DNA of 50,488 bases. Source: Ruminococcaceae bacterium UBA1405. Its GTDB lineage: Bacteria > Bacillota > Clostridia > Oscillospirales > Ruminococcaceae. Made by a program: the position numbers and the translations under genes. Shown piece by piece: positions 17,069 through 25,216 of this stretch. How positions within the stretch are numbered: position 1 is the stretch's first letter; the number at the start of each line of letters is the position of its first letter. Location of the stretch: NCBI GenBank assembly GCA_002305685.1, contig DBQB01000063.1:1-50488 (forward strand), read 5' to 3'. The notes beneath the pieces were generated by a model, which did not search any database, had not been told where the DNA came from, and saw only the letters and a list, made by a program, of their open reading frames with translations.

Positions 17069-17965
17069 TCACAGTTCAAACACCAACGGTCCAGTTTCCG
17101 GCTGCTGTTTCATGCACACGATAGCCACCGAACCAAAACCGATATGACAGCTTACACTCAGCGAAAGGGGATCCAACGATACCAAATATCCGGGAAAACG
17201 CTGAGAAATGGTTTCTTTCCACTGTTGTGCTGCTTCCTCGCTACAAGTATATGCTCCTTTGATCAGCACGGTACTGCCGGAGAAACGGTTTTCAATATCC
17301 TCCTGCACCGCCTGTAACATCTTTTCCTGGGCCTGTTTCATACCTCGAACCTTGGCATAGGCGTCCAGCTTCTCACCTTGAATCTGCAAAACAGGCTTGA
17401 TATTCAGCACCGTACCAATCGCTGCTCCGGCCGCAGTAACCCGCCCTCCCTTTTTGAGGTATTTTAAGGTATCCACCGCGATATAGATGCTGGCGTCATA
17501 GGCGTGCTGTTCCAAAAATGCCTTGATGGAAGGAGCATCCCATCCCAGCTTTGCCAACTGCACCGCCTCAAGCACCGATTGCTTTTGGGAACAAGAAATG
17601 CGGTGATTATCCACCACCTGCACCTTGCCGTCGTAGGATTGAGCCAGCATCATAGCCGTATGGGCGGAACCGCTGAGCCCACCCGACATGGGAACATACA
17701 AAATCTGATCCGCCTCTTCCAGAAGGGCATCCCACTGCTGCATCAGTGCCTCAGGCATCGGCTGTGAGGTTTTCACATCCGCTCCCTGCTGTAGATAGCG
17801 GAAGAACTCCTCCCTGGTGATGGAAATATCTTCAAAATATTCGGTGCCGTCAATCAAAAACGGCATTGGCAGTACCGTAATACCGTGCTTTTTTCCCTGA
17901 GCCTGGGTAATGCCGCTATTGCTGTCGGTCATAACGGCTACACGAAGCTGATGCTTATCGTCCAT
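17069..17965 (-). CDS. DegV family fatty-acid-binding protein
   Basis: DegV/FakB-type protein of 298 residues. FakB proteins bind a fatty acid and present it to the FakA kinase for phospholipid synthesis. MTDSNSGI near the N-terminus, VPMSGGLSGSAHTA (near 100), the LKKGGRV region and INIKPVL-like NIKPVLQIQ match the family. The ATG at 17965 has AAAGGAC upstream; an extra 31 codons of open frame are not convincing. No fakA is in the window. Confidence 0.9.
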   Translation of the reverse strand: MDDKHQLRVAVMTDSNSGITQAQGKKHGITVLPMPFLIDGTEYFEDISITREEFFRYLQQGADVKTSQPMPEALMQQWDALLEEADQILYVPMSGGLSGSAHTAMMLAQSYDGKVQVVDNHRISCSQKQSVLEAVQLAKLGWDAPSIKAFLEQHAYDASIYIAVDTLKYLKKGGRVTAAGAAIGTVLNIKPVLQIQGEKLDAYAKVRGMKQAQEKMLQAVQEDIENRFSGSTVLIKGAYTCSEEAAQQWKETISQRFPGYLVSLDPLSLSVSCHIGFGSVAIVCMKQQPETGPLVFEL

Positions 17966-18027
17966 GCTGAAAAAAGTCCTTTCGTCAAAATATAGAGATA
18001 GGAACGGTTTATCCCGTCCAAAAATAC

Positions 18028-18045
18028 CACCGACGACAGCCGGTG
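18028..18045 (-). terminator. Possible weak terminator after the 79-residue protein
   Basis: A seven-pair stem (18028-18034 with 18039-18045) is followed in the minus direction by TATTTTT. It is small, so the call is tentative. Confidence 0.4.
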
Positions 18046-18063
18046 ATGTTTCAATCATTTTTC

Positions 18064-18303
18064 CTATTTGGAGCGGGCATCATCTTTATCATTCTCTGGG
18101 CATCTGCCATAGCGGCGGTAAAAATCAGAGATTTCCTCAGCGGTGCGCACCAGTTGGGAATACCGAAGTTGTCTGGAAACCGGATCATAAAAACCAATTT
18201 CGGTCTCTCCGGTACAGATGCTGGAACGGGTACGTATCTGCAAATTTTCACATCCTGGCGGTATTTGCGACGAAGACTGATGTTTGCGATGAAACCATCC
18301 CAT
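18064..18303 (-). CDS. Small unrecognised protein, 79 residues
   Basis: Begins MGWFHRKHQSS and contains CENLQIRTRSSICTGETEIG followed by FYDP and SELV/SQLVRT-like text, with a charged C-terminus. It is hydrophilic, with no signal peptide or membrane helix. The ATG at 18303 has GGAAGGA ten bases upstream. The Arg/Ser/Cys/Thr-Gly-Glu segment reads like a conserved functional motif, but I cannot name a family. Confidence 0.6.
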   Translation of the reverse strand: MGWFHRKHQSSSQIPPGCENLQIRTRSSICTGETEIGFYDPVSRQLRYSQLVRTAEEISDFYRRYGRCPENDKDDARSK

Positions 18304-18339
18304 AGCGCAAAAATCCTTCCAAATAGATAATTTTGATGA

Positions 18340-18371
18340 AACAGCCCCAGCCACAGCGGCCGAGGCTGTTC
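18340..18371 (-). terminator. Probable terminator after the GH105 gene
   Basis: AACAGCC and GGCTGTT arms with an inner GGCC/GGCT pairing lie about 14 bases past the GH105 stop. Only a short TTTC follows in the minus direction. Confidence 0.45.
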
Positions 18372-18384
18372 CATATCATTTTCC

Positions 18385-19572
18385 TTAAGCCTTGATCATT
18401 TCCGCATAAGCCATGATATAGGGGCCAGTCCCTTTCCCCTCATCTACCTTATACCAATCCAGCTTCTCATAGTTGTTCAGTCCGGAAGCGGAAGCCATCA
18501 GATAAATGTCTTTCAAAGCGTTGTTATTGAGCTTTTCTTCCGCCATATAACAGAAGGATTTTTGAGCCGCCGCCTTGTAAGCACCATCTGGATCTTCCAG
18601 CCAGCCCATTCGGATGGCTTTGAGAATACAGTAGATGATCATGGCGGTACCACTGGTCTCGGTCAGATTGGTCTCGGTCAGCGGCTGATCCACCAGGTTG
18701 AGCCACATACCGGATTTGTCCTGGTAGCGAAGCATGGCGTCAATAAAGCGTTTGAGATCCTTCTTCATCTCCTCCACGTGTTCAGGAGCCAGGTATTCCA
18801 TCACATTGACCTGGGCCATGGCGTACCAACCAATGGCTCTGAGCCAGAAGAAAGGACATACATCATCCTTACTGTTGGCTGCATGGAAATAAAGGCCGGT
18901 CTTGGGATCTACCATATTGTCGGCTACCCAGCGGAAACGCCGGTAGATTTTCTCCAACTGTTCCTGATCGTGAGATTTGTAGGCATACTTGGCCAAAAAC
19001 GGCTGCGCCATATAGATGCCGTCCAACCATACCTTGTAACGCGGAGCCTTCTCCCCGTGCCAGGAATGCCAATAGTTGCCGCCCAGCGCTTCCTCGGTAT
19101 GGCAGGAATTGACCACCACCAGATCGTGGTACAGGGTAGACGCCGCCTGACAGTACTGGCTGTCGGTGGGGGTGCCGTCCGGGTTAAACTCAGCATAATC
19201 GGTCAGCAAACTGGCGGTCTTATAGCAATCCAGCCCATGATAGGGGACATATCCGGCGTGCTCATTGAGTTGACCGTCGGTGATCATCGAATCGATAAAC
19301 TCTTTGATATAAGGCGGATACTCCGGGTCACCGGTTTTTTCATAAATATATTCCAAACCCTCAAAGATAACGCCGTTATAGTAGCTCCAGGAATACAGAT
19401 ACGGTTTTCCGTTTTCCTTGCTGCGGTGTTCGTTATCCCAGGAGAAGAAACGATTCCCGCTGGTGACAATGGGACCGGGACGGTTCACTGCGGAGTGTAC
19501 CGTCAACTCCTCAATAAAAACCTTGGACTTTGCCAAGGCAGCTTCCACTCTGGCTGCTAAACTCTGTTCCAT
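18385..19572 (-). CDS. GH105 unsaturated rhamnogalacturonyl hydrolase-like enzyme
   Basis: Probably removes the unsaturated galacturonic acid left at the non-reducing end of rhamnogalacturonan fragments by lyases. The 395-residue (alpha/alpha)6 barrel protein has no signal peptide, so it acts in the cytoplasm. KVWLDGIYMAQPFLAKYA carries the catalytic Asp region of GH88/GH105, and FFWLRAIGWYAMAQVNV and ETSGTAM are also typical. The ATG at 19572 has AAGGAGG 11 bases upstream, and a TTGTCA-17-TATAGT promoter precedes it. Other pectin-related genes are not adjacent. Confidence 0.88.
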   Translation of the reverse strand: MEQSLAARVEAALAKSKVFIEELTVHSAVNRPGPIVTSGNRFFSWDNEHRSKENGKPYLYSWSYYNGVIFEGLEYIYEKTGDPEYPPYIKEFIDSMITDGQLNEHAGYVPYHGLDCYKTASLLTDYAEFNPDGTPTDSQYCQAASTLYHDLVVVNSCHTEEALGGNYWHSWHGEKAPRYKVWLDGIYMAQPFLAKYAYKSHDQEQLEKIYRRFRWVADNMVDPKTGLYFHAANSKDDVCPFFWLRAIGWYAMAQVNVMEYLAPEHVEEMKKDLKRFIDAMLRYQDKSGMWLNLVDQPLTETNLTETSGTAMIIYCILKAIRMGWLEDPDGAYKAAAQKSFCYMAEEKLNNNALKDIYLMASASGLNNYEKLDWYKVDEGKGTGPYIMAYAEMIKA

Positions 19573-19612
19573 AGTGATGATGTCCTCCTTGTTCTTTGGT
19601 GGGTCTATTTAT

Positions 19613-19641
19613 ACTATACACGAAAATGCATGTTATGACAA
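19613..19641 (-). promoter_or_regulatory. Promoter of the GH105 gene
   Basis: On the minus strand TTGTCA (19641-19636), a 17-base spacer and TATAGT (19618-19613), about 40 bases before the start codon. Confidence 0.8.
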
Positions 19642-19704
19642 ATGGTTTTTGCTGTATTTTGATAATTTTTCCAAATTTCAGCCGCCAATGGTACTGTTTC
19701 ATAG

Positions 19705-19760
19705 AAAACAAAAAACAAATCGGTCCCCTACCAGGACATCGTCCTGACAGAGGACCGATT
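19705..19760 (-). terminator. Terminator of the Rnf-like operon
   Basis: AATCGGTCC (19718-19726) pairs with GGACCGATT (19752-19760), with an inner AGGAC/GTCCT pairing. In the minus direction it is followed by TGTTTTTTGTTTT. Confidence 0.85.
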
Positions 19761-19771
19761 CGGTCATTTTT

Positions 19772-20917
19772 TTACCCAGCCGTAACGTTGACGGAATAGC
19801 CATCTGCACCAGGCAAAACCAATATATCTTTCGACGACATATCTTCCGGCAGAACCGATTGCATCGCTTCGCTTTGCATCACCGCGCCATACGCTCCATC
19901 GGAAAGCAGCTGCTGCGCAGCACCCTCAAGTTGATCCTGCGCTACATCCGTAAAATCCAGATAGATTTTGCTGTCAAACAGTTCCAGCGCACTCTGCTCC
20001 CCATAGGTGAAACCGTTGGGAGAAATTACATCGGAGACCGACACCACCACCGAGAGGGATGCGTCATATTCTGCCAGGGAATCCTGAAGAGTCTGGGAAA
20101 ACGCTCCAAGAAGCTGGCTTTTGGAAACGCCGTCGGTATCCCCAAAATCAATATATTCCAGCTGATATCCAGTAGGGAAATGCAATCCCGCCATCCAGAT
20201 CTGTTCAAATCCCAGCCCCGCTGCCTCCTGCGCAAGTTGGATTAGATACTGCTGGGCCTGAGGATGATAGGGGTTAAGCCATGGTTGGCCACCATCTGAA
20301 GGACTGTTATCATACCAAAGGTATTCGCTTCCGGCATACCATACCGCCATTTCCCTGAGCTGATAGGAAACCGTATGATCCTCAAAGCCATAAATAGACG
20401 CCGCAGGAATCATATCGTATTCCCGTATCGTCTGGACAACCTGGGCGAGATCCACTGCCTGAGGGGATATCGCAAACCCTTCCACTGCGGCGCTTACCGA
20501 GGAAGTATGGTATACCATTCCCTGCTCATCTTTATATTCTACAACCACCGTATTGGCGCCCATTGCCTTTGTTGCACGCAGGAACTGATCCCACTGCTCC
20601 GCATCGGAATATACCGTATGGGAAGCATAGATCGCTCTAATCACCTCCGGCGCTTCCGGCTCCGGTTGGGATGCCGCCGACTGCTCAACCGGCTGCGAGA
20701 CGGAAGAAGAACTGAAAGCGGAGGACGGATCGCTTTGGGAGGGGCTGGAAGGTCTCTGTTCGATGTAGTCCATCACCGTCTGATACAGGGAAAAACCGAT
20801 GGCTACCAGCACAGCCAACACCAACAGCCATACCAAAATCAGCAGCAGCGTGGCCCACGGACTTCTTCGATTGCGATAGATACCATTGTACCTTTTGATT
20901 TTTATCTTTTTTGCCAC
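19772..20917 (-). CDS. Membrane-anchored TIM-barrel glycoside-hydrolase-like protein
   Basis: A short basic cytoplasmic tail is followed by one membrane helix (about residues 22-47), a Ser/Pro/Gln-rich linker (about 55-90), and an extracellular domain of some 290 residues. Features such as IRAIYASHTV, VVEYKDEQG and IPAASIYGFEDH suggest a putative glycoside hydrolase fold like PF13200 (DUF4015). The GTG at 20917 is chosen because AAGAGG lies eight bases upstream; an earlier GTG at 20926 overlaps that site. It follows rnfA by 28 bases and ends the Rnf-like operon, where rnfB would be expected. Substrate unknown. Confidence 0.75.
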   Translation of the reverse strand: MAKKIKIKRYNGIYRNRRSPWATLLLILVWLLVLAVLVAIGFSLYQTVMDYIEQRPSSPSQSDPSSAFSSSSVSQPVEQSAASQPEPEAPEVIRAIYASHTVYSDAEQWDQFLRATKAMGANTVVVEYKDEQGMVYHTSSVSAAVEGFAISPQAVDLAQVVQTIREYDMIPAASIYGFEDHTVSYQLREMAVWYAGSEYLWYDNSPSDGGQPWLNPYHPQAQQYLIQLAQEAAGLGFEQIWMAGLHFPTGYQLEYIDFGDTDGVSKSQLLGAFSQTLQDSLAEYDASLSVVVSVSDVISPNGFTYGEQSALELFDSKIYLDFTDVAQDQLEGAAQQLLSDGAYGAVMQSEAMQSVLPEDMSSKDILVLPGADGYSVNVTAG

Positions 20918-20945
20918 ACGACCCACCTCTTTTCGATGCTCGCCG

Positions 20946-21539
20946 TCAAATCGGAAGCTGATGTCCGGTCAATCCATAAAAAGCCAGCGATAAAATACCA
21001 ATATACATCACCGTTGCCGGAAACCCTCGGAAGGCTTTGGGAACGCTGGACAACTCACTGCGCCGCCGCCCTTCCACCACAAGAAGATACGCCACTGTAA
21101 ACCCAACGCCGGTTCCAAATCCAAAACCGGTAAACTGTGCAAAATCATATGCTTGAAAGGAGCAGAGCATAACCGAGCCGAAAGCCGCACAGTTGAAAAA
21201 CGCCAGAGGAAGAAAACCGCTGGTCATCGCAGCAATCCGTTGCGGCAGCAGCCGCATAAAAAACAGAAACACGACATAGAGCGCACACAGCACAACCAAA
21301 AACAGCAGAGAACGGTAATACCCGCCCCAAGCCCGCACCGCGCTCAGCTGGGAAAGGGGACTGCACAGAGCGGACGCCAATGTAGTGGTAAAGGTTACCA
21401 TACCGCCATAGATCAGAATCTGGCGGGTGGATTTCACCGTGAACATCGACTTTCCAATCCCCAAAGCACGAGTAAAGATCGCATTTTCAATGGACAACGC
21501 TGTCAGCGCCATCATCATAAATTCAACGAAAAATTCCAA
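20946..21539 (-). CDS. rnfA: RnfA-like membrane subunit (divergent)
   Basis: Six-helix membrane subunit of Rnf/Nqr-type electron-transfer complexes, about 197 residues. Family features are FLPLAFFNCAAFG and the C-terminal VPKAFRGFPATVM...GILSLAF. The first half-repeat, where canonical RnfA reads LGLCPF, here reads LGIGKS, so one expected cluster cysteine is missing while the NCA cysteine remains. The TTG at 21539 sits five bases after GGAGG; an in-frame TTG lies 12 bases upstream and an ATG seven codons downstream. It is the fourth gene of the operon. Confidence 0.85.
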   Translation of the reverse strand: MEFFVEFMMMALTALSIENAIFTRALGIGKSMFTVKSTRQILIYGGMVTFTTTLASALCSPLSQLSAVRAWGGYYRSLLFLVVLCALYVVFLFFMRLLPQRIAAMTSGFLPLAFFNCAAFGSVMLCSFQAYDFAQFTGFGFGTGVGFTVAYLLVVEGRRRSELSSVPKAFRGFPATVMYIGILSLAFYGLTGHQLPI

Positions 21540-21668
21540 CTTATCCTCCAATCCCTGTCACAGCTCGCCCCAATGGTCGCGGCATCCTTTTTGCCGGAAA
21601 GAGTTTCTATCCTCATTTTGCCCTTGGAAGCGTGCTGTTACAACCCATATCTGTAAAAACGGCAACCT

Positions 21669-22448
21669 TTATATTTTTCCAGCGGAGGCACTGCCGGAGG
21701 AGGGTTCGGATTTTTTGTGCTTTTTCCCTTTCGTTTTGCGGGGGGAAACCTCTCCTTCATCCACCTTAGCTTCCGGGTACTCCCGAGAAGAAACCGTCTG
21801 TAAATTTTTCTTTTCCTTGTGATTGTTGCTCCAAACCCGAAGATAACGAAATACCCGTTCCAACAACTGGTAAAGCGCCGCAAAATACCCCAAAAGGAAA
21901 AAGCCTCCAAAAGAGTACTGAATTGGTGACAGTCTCACCGGCAGATTCACCGGGTGTCCCCAGAAAGTACCGCTTCCCAGCGGTTCCCGCACAAGCGCGA
22001 TCCCGAACAACACCAGTGCAAAGCCCAAAGAATAACACAATCCCCGAAGTGCGGAAAGCCAGGGTTTATCTTCTATTACCCGGCGGGAGAGAGCGGGCAT
22101 CAGCAGCGCTGGATTGAGGGCCATCAGCGCAAAGTAAATACCCAGAGAATCATCCAGCGCCGGATTGATTCTGTACGCCAGGATTCTGGCAGGAAAAAGC
22201 ATCACCGACGCCATCAGAATATAGGCGACAATCCGTAAGGCCTGAGGAATGTATTTGGCGACAAGGGACGCCAGCAGATACACCGGTATTGCCGTAAGCA
22301 GCATCGCAAGGGAGACCACCGCAGCGTTTTTCAGCGAAGTGGTACAGATCACCGCAAAGGGAACCCCCAATCCCAAAGCCAACACCGGGTTTTCCCACAG
22401 AATGCCGTCAAACCAGTGGAGAATATTATTTACGTTTGAGGATTTCAC
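21669..22448 (-). CDS. rnfE: RnfE-like membrane subunit (divergent, Lys-rich tail)
   Basis: Partner of RnfA in Rnf complexes. The 259 residues have about six membrane helices then a hydrophilic tail of roughly 60 residues rich in Lys, Ser and Glu. WENPVLALGLG, DDSLGIYFALMALNP and VREPLGSGTFWG align with canonical RnfE (ENP..LGMCP, LGIF.PLI..NC, REI.G.G). Both cluster cysteines are replaced, by Gly and Pro. The GTG at 22448 has GGAGGG six bases upstream and overlaps the rnfD end. Confidence 0.82.
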   Translation of the reverse strand: MKSSNVNNILHWFDGILWENPVLALGLGVPFAVICTTSLKNAAVVSLAMLLTAIPVYLLASLVAKYIPQALRIVAYILMASVMLFPARILAYRINPALDDSLGIYFALMALNPALLMPALSRRVIEDKPWLSALRGLCYSLGFALVLFGIALVREPLGSGTFWGHPVNLPVRLSPIQYSFGGFFLLGYFAALYQLLERVFRYLRVWSNNHKEKKNLQTVSSREYPEAKVDEGEVSPRKTKGKKHKKSEPSSGSASAGKI

Positions 22449-23436
22449 CCAAAACCCTCCTTCCATACTGGGTAAACGCGATCAGCATCCGATCAATGGT
22501 ATAGGAAAAAGCGTTGAGCAGCAGCAGTGCAAACATGCCGCCTTGCTCAAATCCGCCATAATACCGAAACAGCATCGTACCAATCCCCGCGCAGGCCCCA
22601 TAAATCACCCGTCCCGCACCGGTTTTGGGCGCAGTCACCGGATCGCTGACCATATATACCGAGCAGAACATGACCGAACCGGAAAAAAGCTCAAAGCACA
22701 GCGAATTGAGCGGCGAGGTAGGGATGCGGGCAAAGAAGAAAGCAAAACAGGCCGCCGTGGCCAGAAAGCTCACCGGAAGCCGCCAATCCACCGTTTTGCG
22801 CCCCAGCAGGAATATCAGACAGGTCACCATGAGTAAAATATGAGTGGCTCCCATAGGTCCGGCATAGTTGCCCAACACCAGCTCCTCCCACTCGATGGAA
22901 GGAATTCCTCCCAGTTTGAGGGTATAAGCGGATCCCTCCATTAGACGAGCCGATACCTGGCTGGTCAGTTCCAACCTCTCAAGCGGCTGCGGATAGCGGA
23001 AAATCTGCTGCGGCCAACAGATGGCAACAAACGCAAAGCCTGCCGCAGCGGGATTAAAAAGATTTTGGCCTGTCCCGCCAAACGGCTGCTTGACAACCAA
23101 AATTGCGAACAATCCCGCAATCACACAAATATAATAAGGAACCGAGGCCGGCAGCAGCATGGCGATCAAAAGCCCGGTCACCACCGGGGAAAGATCTGTC
23201 AGCATCGCTCCCCGGCCCGAAATCAGATTACCAAAAACATCCGCCAATTTGCAGGCGAGCACCGTATAAAAAGAGACCACCAGCGGTCTGAACCCATAAA
23301 AATAACAAGCCATCACCAGCAGAGGGATCACCGCAATCACCATATCCCCCATCATGGTGGCACTGCTCTCCCGCGCCAGCATTGGAAGCGGTTTGCGAGA
23401 TCTTAGAGGCTTGGGCGGCAAAGAATTTTGCATCAT
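22426..23436 (-). CDS. rnfD: RnfD-like membrane subunit
   Basis: NqrB/RnfD-family integral membrane subunit, 336 residues. Clear signatures are FGGTGQNLFNPAAAGFA and SDPVTAPKTGAGRVIYG. In canonical RnfD an S/T-G-A-T-type motif carries covalent FMN; the equivalent stretch here reads EGSAYTLKLGG, and a clean motif is not visible. The ATG overlaps the rnfC stop (TGATG) with GGAGG upstream. Gene order C-D then E-A, with nothing between D and E, means rnfG is absent. Confidence 0.9.
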   Translation of the reverse strand: MMQNSLPPKPLRSRKPLPMLARESSATMMGDMVIAVIPLLVMACYFYGFRPLVVSFYTVLACKLADVFGNLISGRGAMLTDLSPVVTGLLIAMLLPASVPYYICVIAGLFAILVVKQPFGGTGQNLFNPAAAGFAFVAICWPQQIFRYPQPLERLELTSQVSARLMEGSAYTLKLGGIPSIEWEELVLGNYAGPMGATHILLMVTCLIFLLGRKTVDWRLPVSFLATAACFAFFFARIPTSPLNSLCFELFSGSVMFCSVYMVSDPVTAPKTGAGRVIYGACAGIGTMLFRYYGGFEQGGMFALLLLNAFSYTIDRMLIAFTQYGRRVLGEILKRK

Positions 23437-24545
23437 TGTGCAGACACCTCCTGTCCGTCTTGGGGAAGATCCTGCGCCTTCACATCGCCGGAAATCATCT
23501 GAGCCACCTGCTCCCGGCGCTTGCGCACCATCTCATAGCCCTGCATCAGCACAGGAACAATATTAAGCCGCGAGGGACAGACATAGGAACAGGCGCCGCA
23601 CTCAAGACAAGGGATGGCGTCCATCCTGCGAAGCACCGAAAGTTGCTTATGCACGCTGGCCTGGTACAGATAAAACACCGGCAACCGCTGAGGGCACACC
23701 TGCATACACCGTCCACAGCCAATACACGGCTTAGCATCCACACGATCGTAGCTGTGAAAAGCCAGAATGGCTCTGGTGGAGGGGGTCACAAAGGTTTTTT
23801 CTGGATCCAGCACGGGTTCGCCGGTCATCGAACCTCCAAAACAGATGTAAGTAGGGTTCTCGGCAAGGCCGCAAAACTCCAACGCCCGCTGAAACGGCAT
23901 ATCCAACGGAAGTTCTGCATTAAAGGGATTGGAAACACAGTTTCCCGCCAGCGTCACAAAGGCAGTGGTCTGCCGGCGCATCTCATAGACGGCACGGTGC
24001 AGATGTACCAGCGCACCGGTGCCCAGATACAGAATCCCGTTTTCTTCTCCTTTCTGCCGCAGCGGCAGATCCACCGGGTATTTGCCGCCATAGCGTTTGA
24101 GGGGGACTTCCTGTTCTTCCGCGATCTTGGGCAGAAAATACAACATCGGCTGATATACGGCAACGGAAAGGGCGCTGTCCGGCAGCCCCAACGCTTTGCC
24201 GCACAGCCGAAGTCCTGAAATCACCTCGTCCCGAAGCTGCGCAAACACCGACAAACGGCTGGAAAGATAGGGTTCATCGTCCAGCGCATCGGCAACCACC
24301 GCTTTGTATCCGCGATCCAGTGCCTGCTGCAATTTCTGCTGTAGAGGAAGGCCGTCCAACTCGTCATATACTTCCCCCAAACCGGCAATCTCAAGGATCT
24401 GTTGGGGGGATACCTCCTGGATGGAATGGATTTCCGGGATCAACCGGCTTTGAGCAGTATTTTCATGGAACCGCTTGATTTCCCGGCTGACGGCGGGTTC
24501 CTTTTTCTGCTCCGGCTTAACGCCTGCGCGAAATATAGATATCAT
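23433..24545 (-). CDS. rnfC: RnfC-like dicluster ferredoxin-type subunit (shortened)
   Basis: About 370 residues, against roughly 440 or more in canonical RnfC. Two [4Fe-4S] motifs near the C-terminus are intact: CIGCGRCMQVCP and CLECGACSYVCP. The N-terminal RnfC domain is missing or unrecognisable. The glycine-rich GAGFPT nucleotide/FMN loop is absent (AGLGEVYDELDG at the equivalent place), and ECEPY is DDEPY. The ATG at 24545 is taken; AAAGGAG lies 15 bases upstream, so the true start may be a nearby alternative. It is the first gene of the operon, divergent from a MecA-like gene. Confidence 0.85.
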   Translation of the reverse strand: MISIFRAGVKPEQKKEPAVSREIKRFHENTAQSRLIPEIHSIQEVSPQQILEIAGLGEVYDELDGLPLQQKLQQALDRGYKAVVADALDDEPYLSSRLSVFAQLRDEVISGLRLCGKALGLPDSALSVAVYQPMLYFLPKIAEEQEVPLKRYGGKYPVDLPLRQKGEENGILYLGTGALVHLHRAVYEMRRQTTAFVTLAGNCVSNPFNAELPLDMPFQRALEFCGLAENPTYICFGGSMTGEPVLDPEKTFVTPSTRAILAFHSYDRVDAKPCIGCGRCMQVCPQRLPVFYLYQASVHKQLSVLRRMDAIPCLECGACSYVCPSRLNIVPVLMQGYEMVRKRREQVAQMISGDVKAQDLPQDGQEVSAQ

Positions 24546-24641
24546 AACGGCTATAAAAGTCTCCTTTAATTCATTCATTTGGCAAATGGCTCTCTGTTCC
24601 CAATCATCAAGAGCGATCGTCAATCGTAAGGGGGTATGCGG

Positions 24642-25202
24642 GTGCGTTTTGAAAAGTTTGGCGCCAATCTGGAAAAAATAAAAATCACCCTGTCGCCTCA
24701 TGATATGAACAGTCTTCAGATTACCTACCGGCAGATGGATTACAGTGACCAGCAAACCCGCACGGTACTGCAAAAACTGCTGGAGTTGGCACAACAAAAA
24801 ACCGGATTTTCCTGCCCGGACCACGGCAAACTGCTCATTGAGCTGTTTCCGGTAGCCGAAGGGGGATGTACCGTAATCTTTACAGTGATCTCCACAGAAG
24901 AGATGGAATGTATCGTTTTCTCCTTTTCTCAGCTGGAAACGATGATACAGGCCGCCGTCAAAGCGGTGGAACAGGGGTACTGTCCTCACCCCGACGGATG
25001 CTGCTGTTCCCTTTACCGGCTCAGCAGCGAGTACCGGATTGTATGCCGGCCGCTCCGAGCCCCCTCCCCCTGCGCTCCCATACTGGCGGAATATGGCAGA
25101 AATGCAGGAACCGGCGAACTGGCTCAGGCTTTCACCGCCGAGCACGGCAGATTGCTTTTAAGCCCCAACGCCTTGCAGCGTTTGGCAAAAGATTTGGGAT
25201 GA
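24642..25202 (+). CDS. mecA: MecA-like adaptor protein
   Basis: MecA proteins deliver substrates to the ClpCP protease. The 186-residue protein opens MRFEKFGANLEKIKITLSP, as MecA does (short basic strand then ITLS). It has QKTGFSC...LLIELFPVAEGG in the N-terminal domain, and a C-terminal ILAEYG...AEHGRLLLSPNALQRLA that matches the Clp-binding half. The linker is Cys-rich (CCCSLY). The GTG at 24642 is preferred over the ATG at 24636 because AAGGGGG is then seven bases away. Confidence 0.8.
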   Translation: MRFEKFGANLEKIKITLSPHDMNSLQITYRQMDYSDQQTRTVLQKLLELAQQKTGFSCPDHGKLLIELFPVAEGGCTVIFTVISTEEMECIVFSFSQLETMIQAAVKAVEQGYCPHPDGCCCSLYRLSSEYRIVCRPLRAPSPCAPILAEYGRNAGTGELAQAFTAEHGRLLLSPNALQRLAKDLG

Positions 25203-25216
25203 AGCGAAAAGCTCCA

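Noticed and set aside
21552..21668. A possible small peptide between rnfE and rnfA as a relic of rnfG
   Set aside because: A short frame exists (MRIETLSGKK...), but it runs into rnfA in another frame and lacks a clear FMN-attachment motif or a good start site.
24546..25145. An RnfC N-terminal extension of about 200 codons
   Set aside because: It runs antisense through the MecA-like gene and does not resemble the RnfC N-terminal domain.
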